Shown here: positions 11,085-22,734 of the stretch, in pieces
Layout: every line of letters begins with the position of its first letter
Position numbering within the stretch: the stretch's first letter is position 1
Origin: Valencia hispanica
Lineage: Eukaryota; Chordata; Actinopteri; Cyprinodontiformes; Valenciidae
Assembly (NCBI GenBank): GCA_963556495.2
Contig: OY747704.1
Span: 3,995,501 to 4,059,500 of the forward strand
Length of the DNA stretch: 64,000 bases
Reading direction: 5' to 3'
Notes under the pieces: model-generated
The model's input: the letters and a program-made list of their open reading frames with translations, nothing else
The model's database searches: none
What the model was told of the DNA's origin: nothing
Position numbers and translations under genes: made by a program

Positions 11085-12090
11085 ATTAATCAACAAAAGA
11101 TTCGTATGAGAACATTTAAGCATCATCTGAGACCTGGACACCAAACCCACTGCATCTTCCTATCCGTGAGCTGACAGCACCTTGGAGAGTTACGGAGGCT
11201 TGGAGCGCATCTGACTGCACCGTAGACAGAACTGCGGTGACCGATCGCTGCAGCTTAACCGCTGAGCCAGAAGGAGTGCAAACTGAGATATCCTCCATCT
11301 GAAGCGATCAGAAAAGATGCCATTCAAAGATTATTGCCAAATTCTGATCACTTCAGTTAGAGAAATGTTTAACAGAAATGTCTCAATAGACTGTGCATTC
11401 AGCCTCTATATTTGAGCCTCTTTTGAGTTAGGTCAGTCACATTAAATGAGGTGAATGTTTATGCAGTCATTTATTTTATGTTGCGTATTTTTAATTGCCA
11501 TTATTTTATAGAAATCCCTTTGACATTAAAAGTTTTGTAATTTTGTTTAGTCAAAAAACGAAATCATGTTTGATTTGTAAAAGCAATAAAAACGCTAAAA
11601 CATCCAATGTGGGTGAATATATTTTATATGCACTTTTGATTCCAATTATTCCAGGGAGTTTATTCCGATGTCAGACTAGATTGTTCAGAAAAAAGGGAAA
11701 AGACCTGCAGATTCTTAGCCTGGCTATGTGTAAGAACATACAGAAAAAACTAAGCAAGTCTTGTTTTGGAGGATTGGTGAGGAAAATGCTTCTTGTTGTT
11801 GAAAGCATATGATTGCACTATTTAGATTTTTTCAATGCTAAAGCTGGACAAACTAAAACTGATACCCAAAGAAAGAATGTTTTTGAAGAATAATGCACAG
11901 TATGTTTAGAGAAAATCAAACACAGAATATAATTACAAACACTTCATACAAGCTGTAATTCATGGTGGTGAAAGAGTGAGGTTTTGGCCTCATTTGGGCA
12001 CATTGTTGTCTATGAACTCCAAATTGGGTGGCAAACAGATCAATGATCCCCAGCACAGCTGCAGAGTTCAGTACTTATTGCTAGGTTTTA
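11085..12090. other. No recognisable feature
   Basis: Contains one 105-codon frame (11495-11812) of lysine- and phenylalanine-rich, AT-driven composition without recognisable motifs. I regard it as a chance frame. Confidence 0.4.
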
Positions 12091-12700
12091 GGGGTGTAAC
12101 GGTACATGTATCCGTATTCAGATCTTTGGTACGAAACGTTCAGTATGGCACAGAGATAAACAGAGTTTCCACACAGAAGCATACCTGTGTTGCACTTTAG
12201 CCAGCAACACATGCGACTCAAACTAAACAAATACATTGCAGCTTGGCCTCCTGCTGGCAGAAGTTCTGACCAGCGACTCTTATTAATTGAGAACAGACGC
12301 TTGAATGCCTGCTTTTGTTGTTAAAGCCCCCTTTTTGGGAACACGTCGGCTTCCTGGTGTTACGAAACAACGCGTTTTCATGTCAACTGGTTACCAACCT
12401 CCGGTAGGAGTGGTGGTTGCTGTTAGCTGCCCTCGTTGGTGCCAGTCTCTTACCCCCAATTTTCACCGGAGGCATCTCCGGCGCGGTTTTGTTCAAACCT
12501 CTGCGGCGCTTCAATCCCCACCTGCTGCGTTTCAGACGTGGAATGGCTGCGGCGCGGTCCGCGGAGATCAAGGCAGAGTATTGAGTATTAAGTATTGTAT
12601 ACATAGTTGAGTTATCGCAAATCTGCATGTCTTTTATTTTCAAGTCTGCGTTATTTTGCTGCAGCAGCAGAAGGAGCACCGCCCCCACCACAGTGTCCCA
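12090..12700. mobile_element. hAT-like repeat remnant
   Basis: Starts with AGGGGTGTAACGGTACATG (12089-12107), a phrase common at the ends of fish hAT-type repeats, followed by a degenerate TTGGTACGAAACGTTCAGTA region and a GC-rich tract (12410-12560). The matching right terminus was not located. Low to moderate confidence. Confidence 0.35.
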
Positions 12701-12944
12701 CATAATTACTAAAAATTATTTCTTATGTCACCTTTTGTTTTCAGTTAACACACATAAAGGGTATAAAAAGCCAAAAAATAATAGAACATATGAAACCAAG
12801 AGAAACTCTGGGGTTAGAAACCGCAGCTCTTCGATAAAAAGGAACTCTGCACTACAGCTTTTGCTATAGTACTCCACTTGATATATATATGTGTGAAAAT
12901 CTTTATTATGAATTGCTGTGGGTTTTATTACCTGATGTTATGGA

Positions 12945-13110
12945 CACGGAGATGGAAAATAAAGGGGAAGAAGGAAAAAAGATGGAGAGATAGGAAAGAA
13001 AAAGTCAAGAGAGGGGTGAGTTGAAAATACAAGAGAGGAAAGGGAACAAAGAAAACACAGGAAAACATCGAAGTCTGCCTCCATACCCACAGGACGGCAG
13101 AGAGAGGGGA
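12945..13110. repeat. Purine-rich tract
   Basis: About 165 bases almost entirely A and G on the + strand (GGGGAAGAAGGAAAAAAGA and similar). It creates spurious phenylalanine/serine-rich frames on the other strand. Confidence 0.6.
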
Positions 13111-13424
13111 AAAAAACAAAAAAAACGTAAAAGGTTAATCGACAAACCAAACATTGTGAACTAAGAACTACACAACCACATCACACAAAAATGGATATAA
13201 AAATACAACGACAATGTCACAGAAAAACTCAGGGTACCAATTAATCAAGATCTAGTAATGATAACCTCAGCCCAAGAATATATCTGTAAACACCAGAGAC
13301 CCCACATCTATGTGTGTGTGAGAGCTTGCTGGTGCATATAAGGTTTCTCCATATGAGCGTTCGATAGCTGGTGTGAGCAGGCATCAATCCGTCTCCCAGG
13401 AATCGATACAGACATGAAGGAGAT

Positions 13425-13800
13425 TGTATCCAAGACGTCCAAAGGACCCCCAGAGCCCCGGGCAGACCGCATCCCCCAAGAGAGTAGCGGAGGAGAACCC
13501 CAGGGGGAACGTCCAGAGGCTACGATGCAGGGGCCCGGGGGGCAGCAGTGACAAGCCGGCAACCGGCTGTGCCAGTGCGAGCCCGTTCATGGACCGGAAG
13601 GGGCCAGGGCCCAGAGGCGCCCCACCCTCCAGCAGGGACCCGACAAGGGAGCGGCCGACCGCCACGCGCCACCACCACGCACCACCGCTACCCTAGGCCA
13701 ATTCCCACCGCCAACATCCCAGCGCCCCACCCCTGACCCATGTCGGGGCGCCCCACCGATAGCTGCAGCGGACGGACAGCATACCCAGGCCAAGCTCAGC
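13425..13800. repeat. GC-rich, C/G-tract block (probable dispersed repeat)
   Basis: A sharp GC-rich island in AT-rich surroundings, with proline/arginine-rich frames on both strands and no consistent coding signal. The texture (GGGGCCCGGGGGGCAGCAG, then CACCACCACGCACCACCG) recalls a GC-rich dispersed fish repeat of unclear class. It is not a typical promoter CpG island because CCC/GGG runs rather than CpG dominate. Class uncertain. Confidence 0.4.
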
Positions 13801-14282
13801 CAGCACCTGGACACCAAGTGCATACGCATACAGGTAATCCGTTGGTTCCTAAAATGGAAGATGGCACAATTACGTACACATGCAGACACATGGCAGGATC
13901 ATGACAGTGGCTCAAGCGCAACTCCTTTTGGAGAGCAGAAACAAACGTTCTGATCACCGACCTAGAGCAGACTGCCCGTTCGGGAAAATTCCAGATCCTC
14001 CCCCTGGCCCCTGAAATAATTTCAGTTTTCATATCATGTATAATATGACTATGCACATAGAAAAGGTGTCAAAGGCAGATTTCACCGGAAATATGTAACA
14101 CACTAGCAAGGGGACGTAAACACTCAAAATATGCCACGCCACGGTTTTGGCATAACCAACTACACCCCTGCTAGGTTTTGACTGGGAACCGGTGAAGTCA
14201 GAATTGTTGGTCATTTATGGTCTAATTGGTGAAATCTCAAAGACATACGTACCTTTTTCCAGGTCTGTAGGTTGTTTCAATA

Positions 14283-14935
14283 GGTTGTTTCAAAAGACAG
14301 TGCCGGCATCAGTGAGCCTTTTGGCCATTCATAAGTGGTCCGCCTGTGGCGGCAATTTGCCCCGATGAGGTGTTTTTCACAAAATACTATGTGATAGCGG
14401 GATAAAGAGAGGTATGGGGGTGGTATTGATGTGCAGAGTTGCGTATAAAACGTGAGATGGAAGAGTCCGTTGTAAACAGACACAATAGTTGGACATTTTC
14501 CCGATTGAAGCCCCACTCCTCAAGTCTTTTAGCGAGCCACTCCAAAAGGTGGCTGTCCTTCACAGTCCACTTGAACTGTCTGGCGATCTGGTCTTCAGCT
14601 CCAAAGGCCAGAAGCTTCCAGACCTCTGCATTACTCCAGTTTGCCAGTTTACAAATGCTAAAGGAACTCCCCATTTTACTTGCATTTTACTGTTGCCGAC
14701 CAGGACTCAGCGCACATTCCACGCATCATGACATCACCCTCTGTTTGCACCCAGGCATGATCTTCTTTGAAGCGTTAAGGCAATATTGAGGTAAAATTAC
14801 TATCAAGCATGCCGGCATAAATGCCACAATATTCACACCTCGCCATGCCGCCACGGCACATTCATAAGACACACTGTGTTGGGAATGTTATCCTAATATG
14901 CCGCCAGAATGTGTATTTTGGAAACTCCTTGTATC
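14283..14935 (-). mobile_element. PIF/Harbinger-like element relic
   Basis: Contains a decayed Myb/SANT-like gene on the minus strand (see 14387-14674). The borders have similar GTTTC(C)AAAA...GGCGGCAT/GCCGGCAT patterns in opposite orientation: near 14286-14310 on the left, and near 14893-14925 read in reverse on the right. A shorter relic of the same family lies at 55930-56045, sharing CATTCATAAGTGGTC. PIF/Harbinger elements normally encode a DDE transposase and a Myb-like protein; no transposase was seen here, so this is a non-autonomous or deleted copy. Confidence 0.5.
14387..14674 (-). pseudogene. Myb/SANT-like domain protein remnant (Harbinger-type)
   Basis: The frame begins MGSSFSICKLANWSNAEVWK. 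Residues 12-55 show the tryptophan-spaced pattern of Myb/SANT-like DNA-binding domains of Harbinger elements: NWSNAEVWKLLAF, then FKWTVKDSHLLEWLAKRLEE and WGFNRENVQ. After about residue 60 the similarity ends and the remaining ~35 residues look like out-of-frame sequence, so the protein is truncated or frameshifted. In its family the protein recruits the transposase to the element ends; that role is inferred from family knowledge only. Confidence 0.5.
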
Positions 14936-14939
14936 TTTG

Positions 14940-16900
14940 AATTAGAGTTGGGGAACAGTAGCTTGTACATCTGTCACACCCAAAGTGTTTCAGTGTAAGT
15001 AACAATACAATTGGATCCATATTTAAATCAGTATTTATTTAACTTGAAAGGTCAATCGTTGTGGTCAGAGGAGGAGATTTGTTGATGCTAAGATATTTTT
15101 TCGTGAATAAAACCATCAGTGCAGGATGTGATCAGACTTCTCCCAGCAAAACCTCGTCTGTAGTCTAATGCAGAGGATTACGGCAGTCATGTAGTGCACA
15201 AACCCCTCATTACAGAGACGAGTGCACAACTGAACATTCAGTGGTACAGACACAATAGGCATTGTTCTGATGAGATGGGTAGAAAGACGATACAGCCAGT
15301 TGAGTTGTCTGACAATGCAACGTCTGGGTGAGTGCAGGCAGAAGAGACGGGTACACACCCGAATGAATGATCTGACCTCAGTTCTCAGGCGGTTTGGGTC
15401 AGGGTTTTACTTAATTCATAATGTAATTAATCATAATTAATTTGTTCCTTGCTGTTGACATTACAACCTCAGGCAAATAACTGTTGATTTTTGAAAATAA
15501 AAAACATTTTTGGAAATGTTTTCTTTGCATTTTTTGCAACATTTGTCATGTTGCACCATAATATAAAAAAAGCAAAAGCAGCTTTGTCTTTACTGTAATC
15601 TCTCTTGGTGTGAAGGGTTCTTTGTGAATATCTGAGTCATAGAACAGTTGTGTAAAGGCAAAATCTTCTGTTTCCTTTTCTATGAAAATACTAGATCAGA
15701 ACTAAACTATTGAAAATGAGTTATAGAAGCTCTGACCAGATTAGTTTTTACCCCTGCTTTTACTGTCTGGAAAGATTTTTTTTAGAAATATTTTTTCCTA
15801 TCTTGTTTAGATGCTGTACCTCCAGACTGATTTGTCATTTTTGTTCCTGATCTGTTAAAAGTAACCACACCACAGGAGAGTTGTTTACATGTGGGTGCAG
15901 CTGCAGAAAAGAGAAGGTATTTTAGGCTGTTTCTTTTCTTTCTTTTTGTTGATAGTCTTGGAAAATGAGACATCCCTGGGAACTAAAATGAATGACTGTA
16001 AGCACAGATGAGCACAGCACTGGGAAGATACACATGCTAAATGCTGTCTCTGTTGTTTATCACAAGATATGGTATTAAAGTGTGATGAAATAATACAGAT
16101 TGTTGGAACTCAGCCTCTGGTTGTTTTGTTTTCATCTTTCAACTCACTTTATTAGCTTCATGTGATACGAGCTTTCCACAATCTGAATCCACTCTGCAAG
16201 AAAAACAAAGGCCCTTCATTTCTAGCAGTACAAAACTACAGAGTACATCAAATTATATCAATACAATACAATCCAATCCAATCATTTGACAGATTTTATT
16301 CAGTGACACACTCTACTCTGATCCGTAATGTCATACAAGATAGTCAGATTCAGACTGTAATGCTAACTAGTCAAAAGTAATCTATTTAAAGAAGCCTAGT
16401 TAGTTGGATCAAGTCACTGACTTTTCAATAATCCCTAAAATTGATCTATATATATATAAAAAACATTTTTTGCGATAACTGTTGGATATCAGTTACTGCT
16501 TGTCATCTGATCATACTTATCAGACACATCACAACAGCACTGTAGTGTTATAACAGAGTGAAGGCATTTAAACTCAGGTTGATCATAAATCAATGAATTA
16601 TCCTGCTAATGATTCAGTCTATTTAAACAAATGATTACTGTCTAAAAAACGTAACCAAAAACAAGTTCCTTTATTTTTGTCATGTTCCGTTATATATTCT
16701 AAATACTGATCAGTACAGTTGCAAAATAACAGCAACCTGCGATTTCACTAGTAGCAACTTTAGCTCATCTGAATAACTATAAACTTCCTCTTGATACACT
16801 GACATAACTTAACTTACTTTCTTTTAACCACTTTGAAAAGCTTTTTTTTCCATCCCTACGGAATCATTTTCCTTTTCACTCTTCCGTTTTCTGTTGTCAA
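14940..16900. other. No gene recognised
   Basis: The segment 15116-15390 has an 80-codon minus-strand frame without known motifs. A short (AT)6 run occurs at 16447-16458. Nothing else supportable. Confidence 0.4.
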
Positions 16901-17050
16901 TTCAATTCAGTTTATTTATATAGCACCAATTCACAACACATCTTCTCAAGGCACTTTACAAGAAAAATCATTTCAATTTAATCATACATGCATTTCAATC
17001 AGTTTAAAAGTTTTCTATCTAAGGAAACCCAACAGATTGTATCGAGTCAT
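16901..17050. mobile_element. Dispersed repeat, TTTATTTATATAGC...AAGGCACTTTACA family, copy 1
   Basis: Begins AATTCAATTCAGTTTATTTA and continues with TCTCAAGGCACTTTACAAG and TCTAAGGAAACCCAACAG. Two further copies share the same order of blocks: 45069-45324 and 55678-55885. This is a common fish short interspersed repeat, probably the antisense tail of a LINE or a SINE using such a tail. Confidence 0.6.
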
Positions 17051-17647
17051 TTTGTGATCCGAGAGCTTTTTTTTCTGCCCCTCCATCTTTAGCTTGAGGT
17101 TTGCAAACATCAACAGTTTATTGTTCATTTTATTTTCTGATCCACAGATATTGTTTACACCTTTTGATTAATTGAATTGGCTTGCCACTGAACGGGGGCT
17201 CTCGAAGTGGAGCCACTATTTTCCCACCCCTGGTCCACCTCAGGAGGCAGTAACTATAACCAACCCGTAGCCAATATAGGGTGTATTCAGACCTGCACTG
17301 TTTGGTCCACTTTAAACTAACCAGAGTTCGTTTAGAATGCTGGTCCGGACCTTTTATGCAGGTGTGAATACACACAAACGAATCCTGGTGCGGATCAGAG
17401 AACCGGACCGAGACCCACTTTTTTAGGTGGTCTCGGTCTGCTTCCAAACGGACTCTGGTGCGGTTCGCTTCAGGTGTGAATACAAACCACTGTTGATCCA
17501 AACCACCTCCAGGTTACATGTGCCTTTTTGGACTAAACAAGCCACCGTAGGAAGGTAAGTTCATACCTGATCCTTCGTCTTCTGTTTTGCCACGGTGCTG
17601 CGAGCACGTCATGGGTCAGGGCACACAGAGCACATTGTCTCCTTCGG

Positions 17648-18379
17648 GTTACCCCTCCTTTCCACCGGACGCATAAGCAGCACGTTACAGGAGCAGCACG
17701 TAATACGCAGCTGATAGCCACCACTGTAGTCAATAGAGCCCTTTCCACCGGAGGTGAAAGCAGCACCAGTCTGCCGCGTCTGAGGAGCGACATGTCGCAG
17801 CACTTTTCTAAGTATACGCGGCAGTCCTATTTTCTACGCAGTACGCCTCTGAAACACGTACATTTCTACATTTTGGATAGGGGAGACAGGAAATATACGG
17901 CTCGGCACCGGAAATTTTCAAAATAAAAGAAACGTGGTGCTTTGCGGTTGCTTTACTTAAAAAAAAAAAAAGTCTACCTGTGTGGCCCGGTGAGAAGTCA
18001 GTACCTTGCGGGAGGGTCTCATTTGTGTGTCATCACACAAATGAGTGATTTTGGATATTCCCTGACATAACATAAAATTATTGGCGAATATAAAACGGAC
18101 ATAACATAAAACACAAACCTTTTGGTGCCATGTTGTTGTCTTTTCCTGGTTATTATTGTCATAGATGTTTATATATGTCTGTGGTTGTTGTGTTTACTGA
18201 CAAAACCATGCTTGATTTTGCTAATCTTGCGTGATTTCGTGCTCTCGGTGACAGCTGCTTCCCTGCTGCTATGCGCCTCATACGCACCCGGTGGAAAGGG
18301 CCAAGCAGCAGAATACACAAGTGAAACGTGCTGCTGCTGTAACGTGCTGGTTGCGCGTCCGGTGGAAAGGAGGGGTTAC
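17648..18379. repeat. Inner inverted repeat of the fold-back element
   Basis: GTTACCCCTCCTTTCCACC...GGACGC at 17648-17672 is the reverse complement of 18355-18379 apart from one base. The similarity continues inwards (GCAGCACGTTACAG on the left, CTGTAACGTGCTG on the right). It may be a separate element nested inside the outer one, or part of one fold-back structure. CTTTCCACCGG is itself repeated in each arm. Confidence 0.6.
18018..18045. repeat. Perfect central hairpin
   Basis: CTCATTTGTGTG, loop TCAT, CACACAAATGAG: a 12-bp perfect stem lying close to the centre of the concentric inverted repeats. Confidence 0.85.
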
Positions 18380-18741
18380 TGCACGCATTCCCCGACGCCT
18401 TTCCAAAATACGAAACAGAGCATCGCGAAACTTGCGTTGAATGAGCTGCTCTTGACACTCAATGTGATTTTGCAGCTCCAATAACAGCAGAAATATGCAG
18501 AGCAGCGTAGAGCTTCCATGTTTTCCTCCATTTCCGGGTCTGCGCTCTGTGTGCCGCCATAGTCATTGCTGTCCAATGGCCGCACCGATCGTCACACGCA
18601 TGGATGTGTTTACAAAATATAGTTCACTTCCAAAAAGTACAGTGTGAATGCAAACCGCATCAAACGAAAATAATTAAGTCCGCTTTTGGTCCGGATCAAA
18701 CAAACGGACCAAAGGACTTTTCTGGTCTGAATACACCCATA

Positions 18742-21700
18742 AACTCTAAGGAGCAATACATGATGGCAGCATAAATGAACAATAACGTTTAAATTAGCCT
18801 GGCCTTTTTCTTTCTGAGTTCCTCCTTTTGCATCCATCAAAAATAGGTCATAAATTGACATTGAAATAATACTTTTATTAATCGACTCAAAATGCTTCTT
18901 GATTACATCTCGATGCATTGGAAAATATATATTTTTTTCCCAACACTAAAGCATTTTGCTAAGGTGAAATCTGTCAGTTGAAGCCCCGCCCCTTTGATCC
19001 CATAACCCCAGCTGGTTTCTTTCGACTCATCAACTTGTATAATGGGAATAGACCAAGTGAACTGTAATGGGAGATTTGTGGTTTTTATTACAGGATGACT
19101 AATTATCAGTTTTAACTCCTTGTTATGATACACCACATATTTACCCATCTGTAGTTACGCTTGAGCTAGTATCTGATCTGAAAATGTACCATGATAAAAA
19201 AAAAAAACACTTTCAAATAAATTCTAGGTTTTTATGAAGCTTCGTATTAAATAACTTTAAATGAGATACCGCAGAGACTTTCTCCAGTCGTGTGTTGTAG
19301 GTAGTCATCCCCCCTCCCCCACCAGTAGCGGCACCCCTTCAGTCGGCTCTCTGTGTTCTGTCTCACACACCCTTTAAGTTTATTCTCACCTGTTGAGGTT
19401 GAATTAAGTTTATAATCTTGACATTAAAATGATAAATCTTAAAGTGACTGGTGGCAAACTTGCATCCTTTCTTGTCTTCCTTTTTATATATGTAAATCAA
19501 AAGCAAAACTGCAAAATGATTTTTTTGTATAGTCATTTTATTTTGAGGTCCTATTGAAACATTTTTACAGTTTGAAAATCGAAAACATTTCCTCAGAGGA
19601 CTGAATGTGTAAGACGTTCTCTCCGTTTATCTATGTTTGACAGCATAAGTAAGTTTAATAGTTTCCTAATTGGATAATAACTTTAACTTTGCTTCTAAAT
19701 CCATGTATGGCAAAGTTGAGTTTGAAAAGTGTATCAATACAACATTATAATCTGGGTGTAAAGTGCAACACTACACACAAACAGAACCATTATTTCAGGA
19801 GGAGATATTTCATATCTCCACTCGTTAACCATGTTCATGAAGCTCTACACTCCCAGCTGCTACTTCCATTCTAAGGTTTAACTCGGTGTTTAAACCCAGA
19901 AGCTTAACGTAGAAGCCACAGATACACTCTTCACTGTTTCTCCTTCAGTAATTGCAAACAATAACCTTGTATTTAGCTGCCCATGAAGCTCATATGAGCA
20001 TGGACTTTTTTTCTTTTTTTTCTGTTTCTCACTTTACCTTCTGCTCATCAACAGGGGTGTTTGAACCGCAGTCTGCATTCATTGATCAGTGAGTTATTCT
20101 GGTGCAAACCCACCGACAGCAATGAATGTTTATTGCAGCCTTAGATGTTGAGTGCTGTGACAGCCACTGGTTGGATATGGAGCACAGGTCCAGCTCATTG
20201 AGGGTTCGCTGTGCTGAGGTGTCCCTCAAGGTACAGTCAACGGTCGATGGTTTTCCTTAGAGCACAAACTCACCGACAGCGTTGAATGTTCCCTGTGGGC
20301 ACTACAGTAGCTTTGTTTGACTGATGGGCAGCTCTTCACTAACTGGTGAAAATCAACACTTTCAACATTTAATACAAAAGAGAGCTGAGTTAATTTTTCG
20401 CTGTCTGAACCTTATTGTTGCTGCTGTTGAGCGACACGTGGAAAAAGTGCAGAAGCTCTTGTCTGTCCCTCGCCTCTTTAGTATCATTCCAAATTCATGT
20501 TGTTTTAAAGGCCTGCAGGTCGGATTGAAGCATGGTGATTTCTACCAACCTGCTCTGATGTGTCTTGTAGTTCCTCCTCAGCTGTCACATTATTGGACAA
20601 AACTAAGACAAACAAAGACGGGTAAATGTGTGCTCCTCGTGTTACCACTTTTTTTGTCTGCCTTTACACTCTTGAACTGCACTCTTGGCATGTGTGTAGC
20701 GGTTCCATGCCAGGACGTGTTTTGCTAACCTTGTTGCTGCAAAGGCTCAAATGACACTGCAAGAAGGTGATGACGCAAAGATTGTTAGTTGTTTTACACA
20801 GTCTTGCAGTCACAGTGAATGCGTCGTCATCTCCTGCTTAGCTGCAGAGAAATCTCAGGTCGCTTCAGCCTGCAGCAGAAAAGGCAGAAAAGGCATAATT
20901 AGGAAGAAGTGAGGCCAAGACAAGCTCGTTGAAAGGAGAGGAATTGGTACACGTGTGATCAGAGGACGCTGCCGTGCCCCACAGCTTAAACAAGAGTGCT
21001 GCAGTGTGGAGCTAGTTAGAGATTACTGTTCCCTTTACCCTGCGCTGAACCTCAGCTGCTGCTCTGGGAGTGCGGCTTCCTGTCTTCGCCTCTTTGAGGT
21101 TGGAAAATCATCCAGTCATGTTTTATTAATGCACTCTCTGTCTGTCTGTCTGCTTCTCTGTCTCTGTTCTCCCTGTTCCCCTCAACACTGAGACAAGGAT
21201 TTGGAACATTTGCAGCTAGTCTCTCTGCATCCTCAGACACTGAAACCTGTTTTCGAAGGTGGTGAAGAACTTAAGGCCGGTCGTTGTCACGTTGTTCGCT
21301 CATTTCTGCCAGATTTGGGTAAAAAGTGGGAGGATAGGAACAGGATGATCTGCTGTGTGTTCCCTATATTTGAAAGGCTTCCAGAAAGGACCCCTGCTGT
21401 TCTGCTTTCTACATAATAAATGATCACTTTACGATGAGGGGCACAATTCACTCTCTCCCACTTTGACACAGTTCATTGACCATGGATAAAACTGTAACAT
21501 TTATCACTTTCCTGCATTCTATGAATTATGGATCCATGTGTTTATGGATGTATCATCCATTACAAAAGGCCCAAAGTAAGAAAAAAGGAATCGTCCTGAG
21601 AAATTTTTTAAGGCAACACAGTATATACTAAAGATTCGACAATTATTGGAAAAATAGTTAAAAGCTGTTTGGTTCGTTAATCTTCTACTTCAGAGGAGTG

Positions 21701-22595
21701 GAAATCCCAGTTTCCCTGTGTCCTTTTCCACACACACTAGGTGAGAATTGTTTCGTATTTGTTTTCTTTTTTTCTTACTGGTTTCAGCTTCAGTGGATTC
21801 CCTTCTTGGCATTCCTACCTCTTGGCTGTTTGCCAGAGACACACAGAAGCTGTTTTCATTCTCAAATCTCTCCCTCTCCTTTTTTTTCTTTTTTCTTTTT
21901 TTGGACTGACTCAACTTCCGCCCCTCTCTGCACTTGGGGAGAACTTGTGGGAAAAGTACGGCAGTGTGCACACTGACTCATTCATCTGTGAGAGGCGTGG
22001 TTGTGTCTCCATGTCGAACTTTACTGATAATACCAGCGCTGGTTGGGCCCCAGAAACTTTGCATAACTGACAAACTTTTAAAAGTGTAATGTGCAAAAAA
22101 TAGCTGGGCCAGCATGGGAGTCTGACAGGGCCAGAGGCGAGCCGTAGCAGCAGCAACAGTGTGACTGAACCAGCATGAACCCTGCGTCGTCAGCACATTC
22201 CAGGGGTTGGACAATGAGAAGCACACTGTGTACTTTCTGTCGTATTGCCTTGCATATTTGGCTGCTATGTAGCCACGAGTCTGTGTTGCCTGAAGCTAAG
22301 CAAGTACAACACAGATGCGGTGAAGTTAGACATTTTCTTTTGACTTAAAGTCTTTTTCCTAAATAGATATACATTAAGTCATGAAAAAACCCTCCTGTGC
22401 AATAAGAGCTGTCTTTTGGTTGCATTGAGCCTTGTAAAAGACTAGACGAGCATAATCTTCACTAAAATATGAAGACGTATGTCTGAACGTGTTCTCAGCC
22501 TAGAAACAGAGAGGATTTGGATGGGTCAGAATGAGTTTCTCTTTGTATTTCTGGAGTAAAAATATATCATTTTGTCATATCACACAAAAGAAGTA
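18742..22595. other. No gene recognised
   Basis: Includes a weak direct repeat: CACCGACAGCAATGAATGTT (20111-20130) and CACCGACAGCGTTGAATGTT (20271-20290), about 160 bp apart. Also a pyrimidine-rich tract near 21860-21905. Otherwise unremarkable; the scattered frames have no recognisable motifs. Confidence 0.4.
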
Positions 22596-22730
22596 CCATA
22601 CCATACCATTTTATTTATATAGCACTTTCAATATGACAAATACAGTCAGCCAAAGTGCTCTACAGTAGGAAATAAATGCAGAAATATAAATAAATATAAG
22701 AATGTTTATATACCTACACATGCATACAGA
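22596..22730 (-). mobile_element. LINE 3' tail fragment, antisense
   Basis: ACCATACCATACCATTTTAT followed by ATATAGCACTTTCAATATG and AGCCAAAGTGCTCTACAG is the antisense of the same style of LINE tail seen at 8448. About 130 bp only; no coding part. Confidence 0.55.
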
Positions 22731-22734
22731 TACG

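Larger units (their letters stand above)
17279..18738. mobile_element. 1.46-kb concentric fold-back DNA element, 3-bp target duplication
   Basis: The outer ends are a perfect 15-bp inverted repeat: GGGTGTATTCAGACC (17279-17293) and GGTCTGAATACACCC (18724-18738). They are flanked by ATA at 17276-17278 and 18739-18741, a 3-bp duplication compatible with PIF/Harbinger. Further inverted pairs are nested inside, all centred near 18010-18030: 17648-17672 with 18355-18379 (24 of 25 bases), 17738-17751 with 18288-18301 (perfect), and a perfect 12-bp stem with a 4-base loop at 18018-18045. No transposase is seen. Short frames over the region are antisense shadows of the repeats. Confidence 0.65.

Noticed and set aside
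11495..11812. 105-codon + frame
   Set aside because: AT-driven composition, no domains, no splice or promoter context.
12928..13150. Phe/Ser-rich minus-strand frames
   Set aside because: Product of a purine-rich tract; low complexity, no motif.
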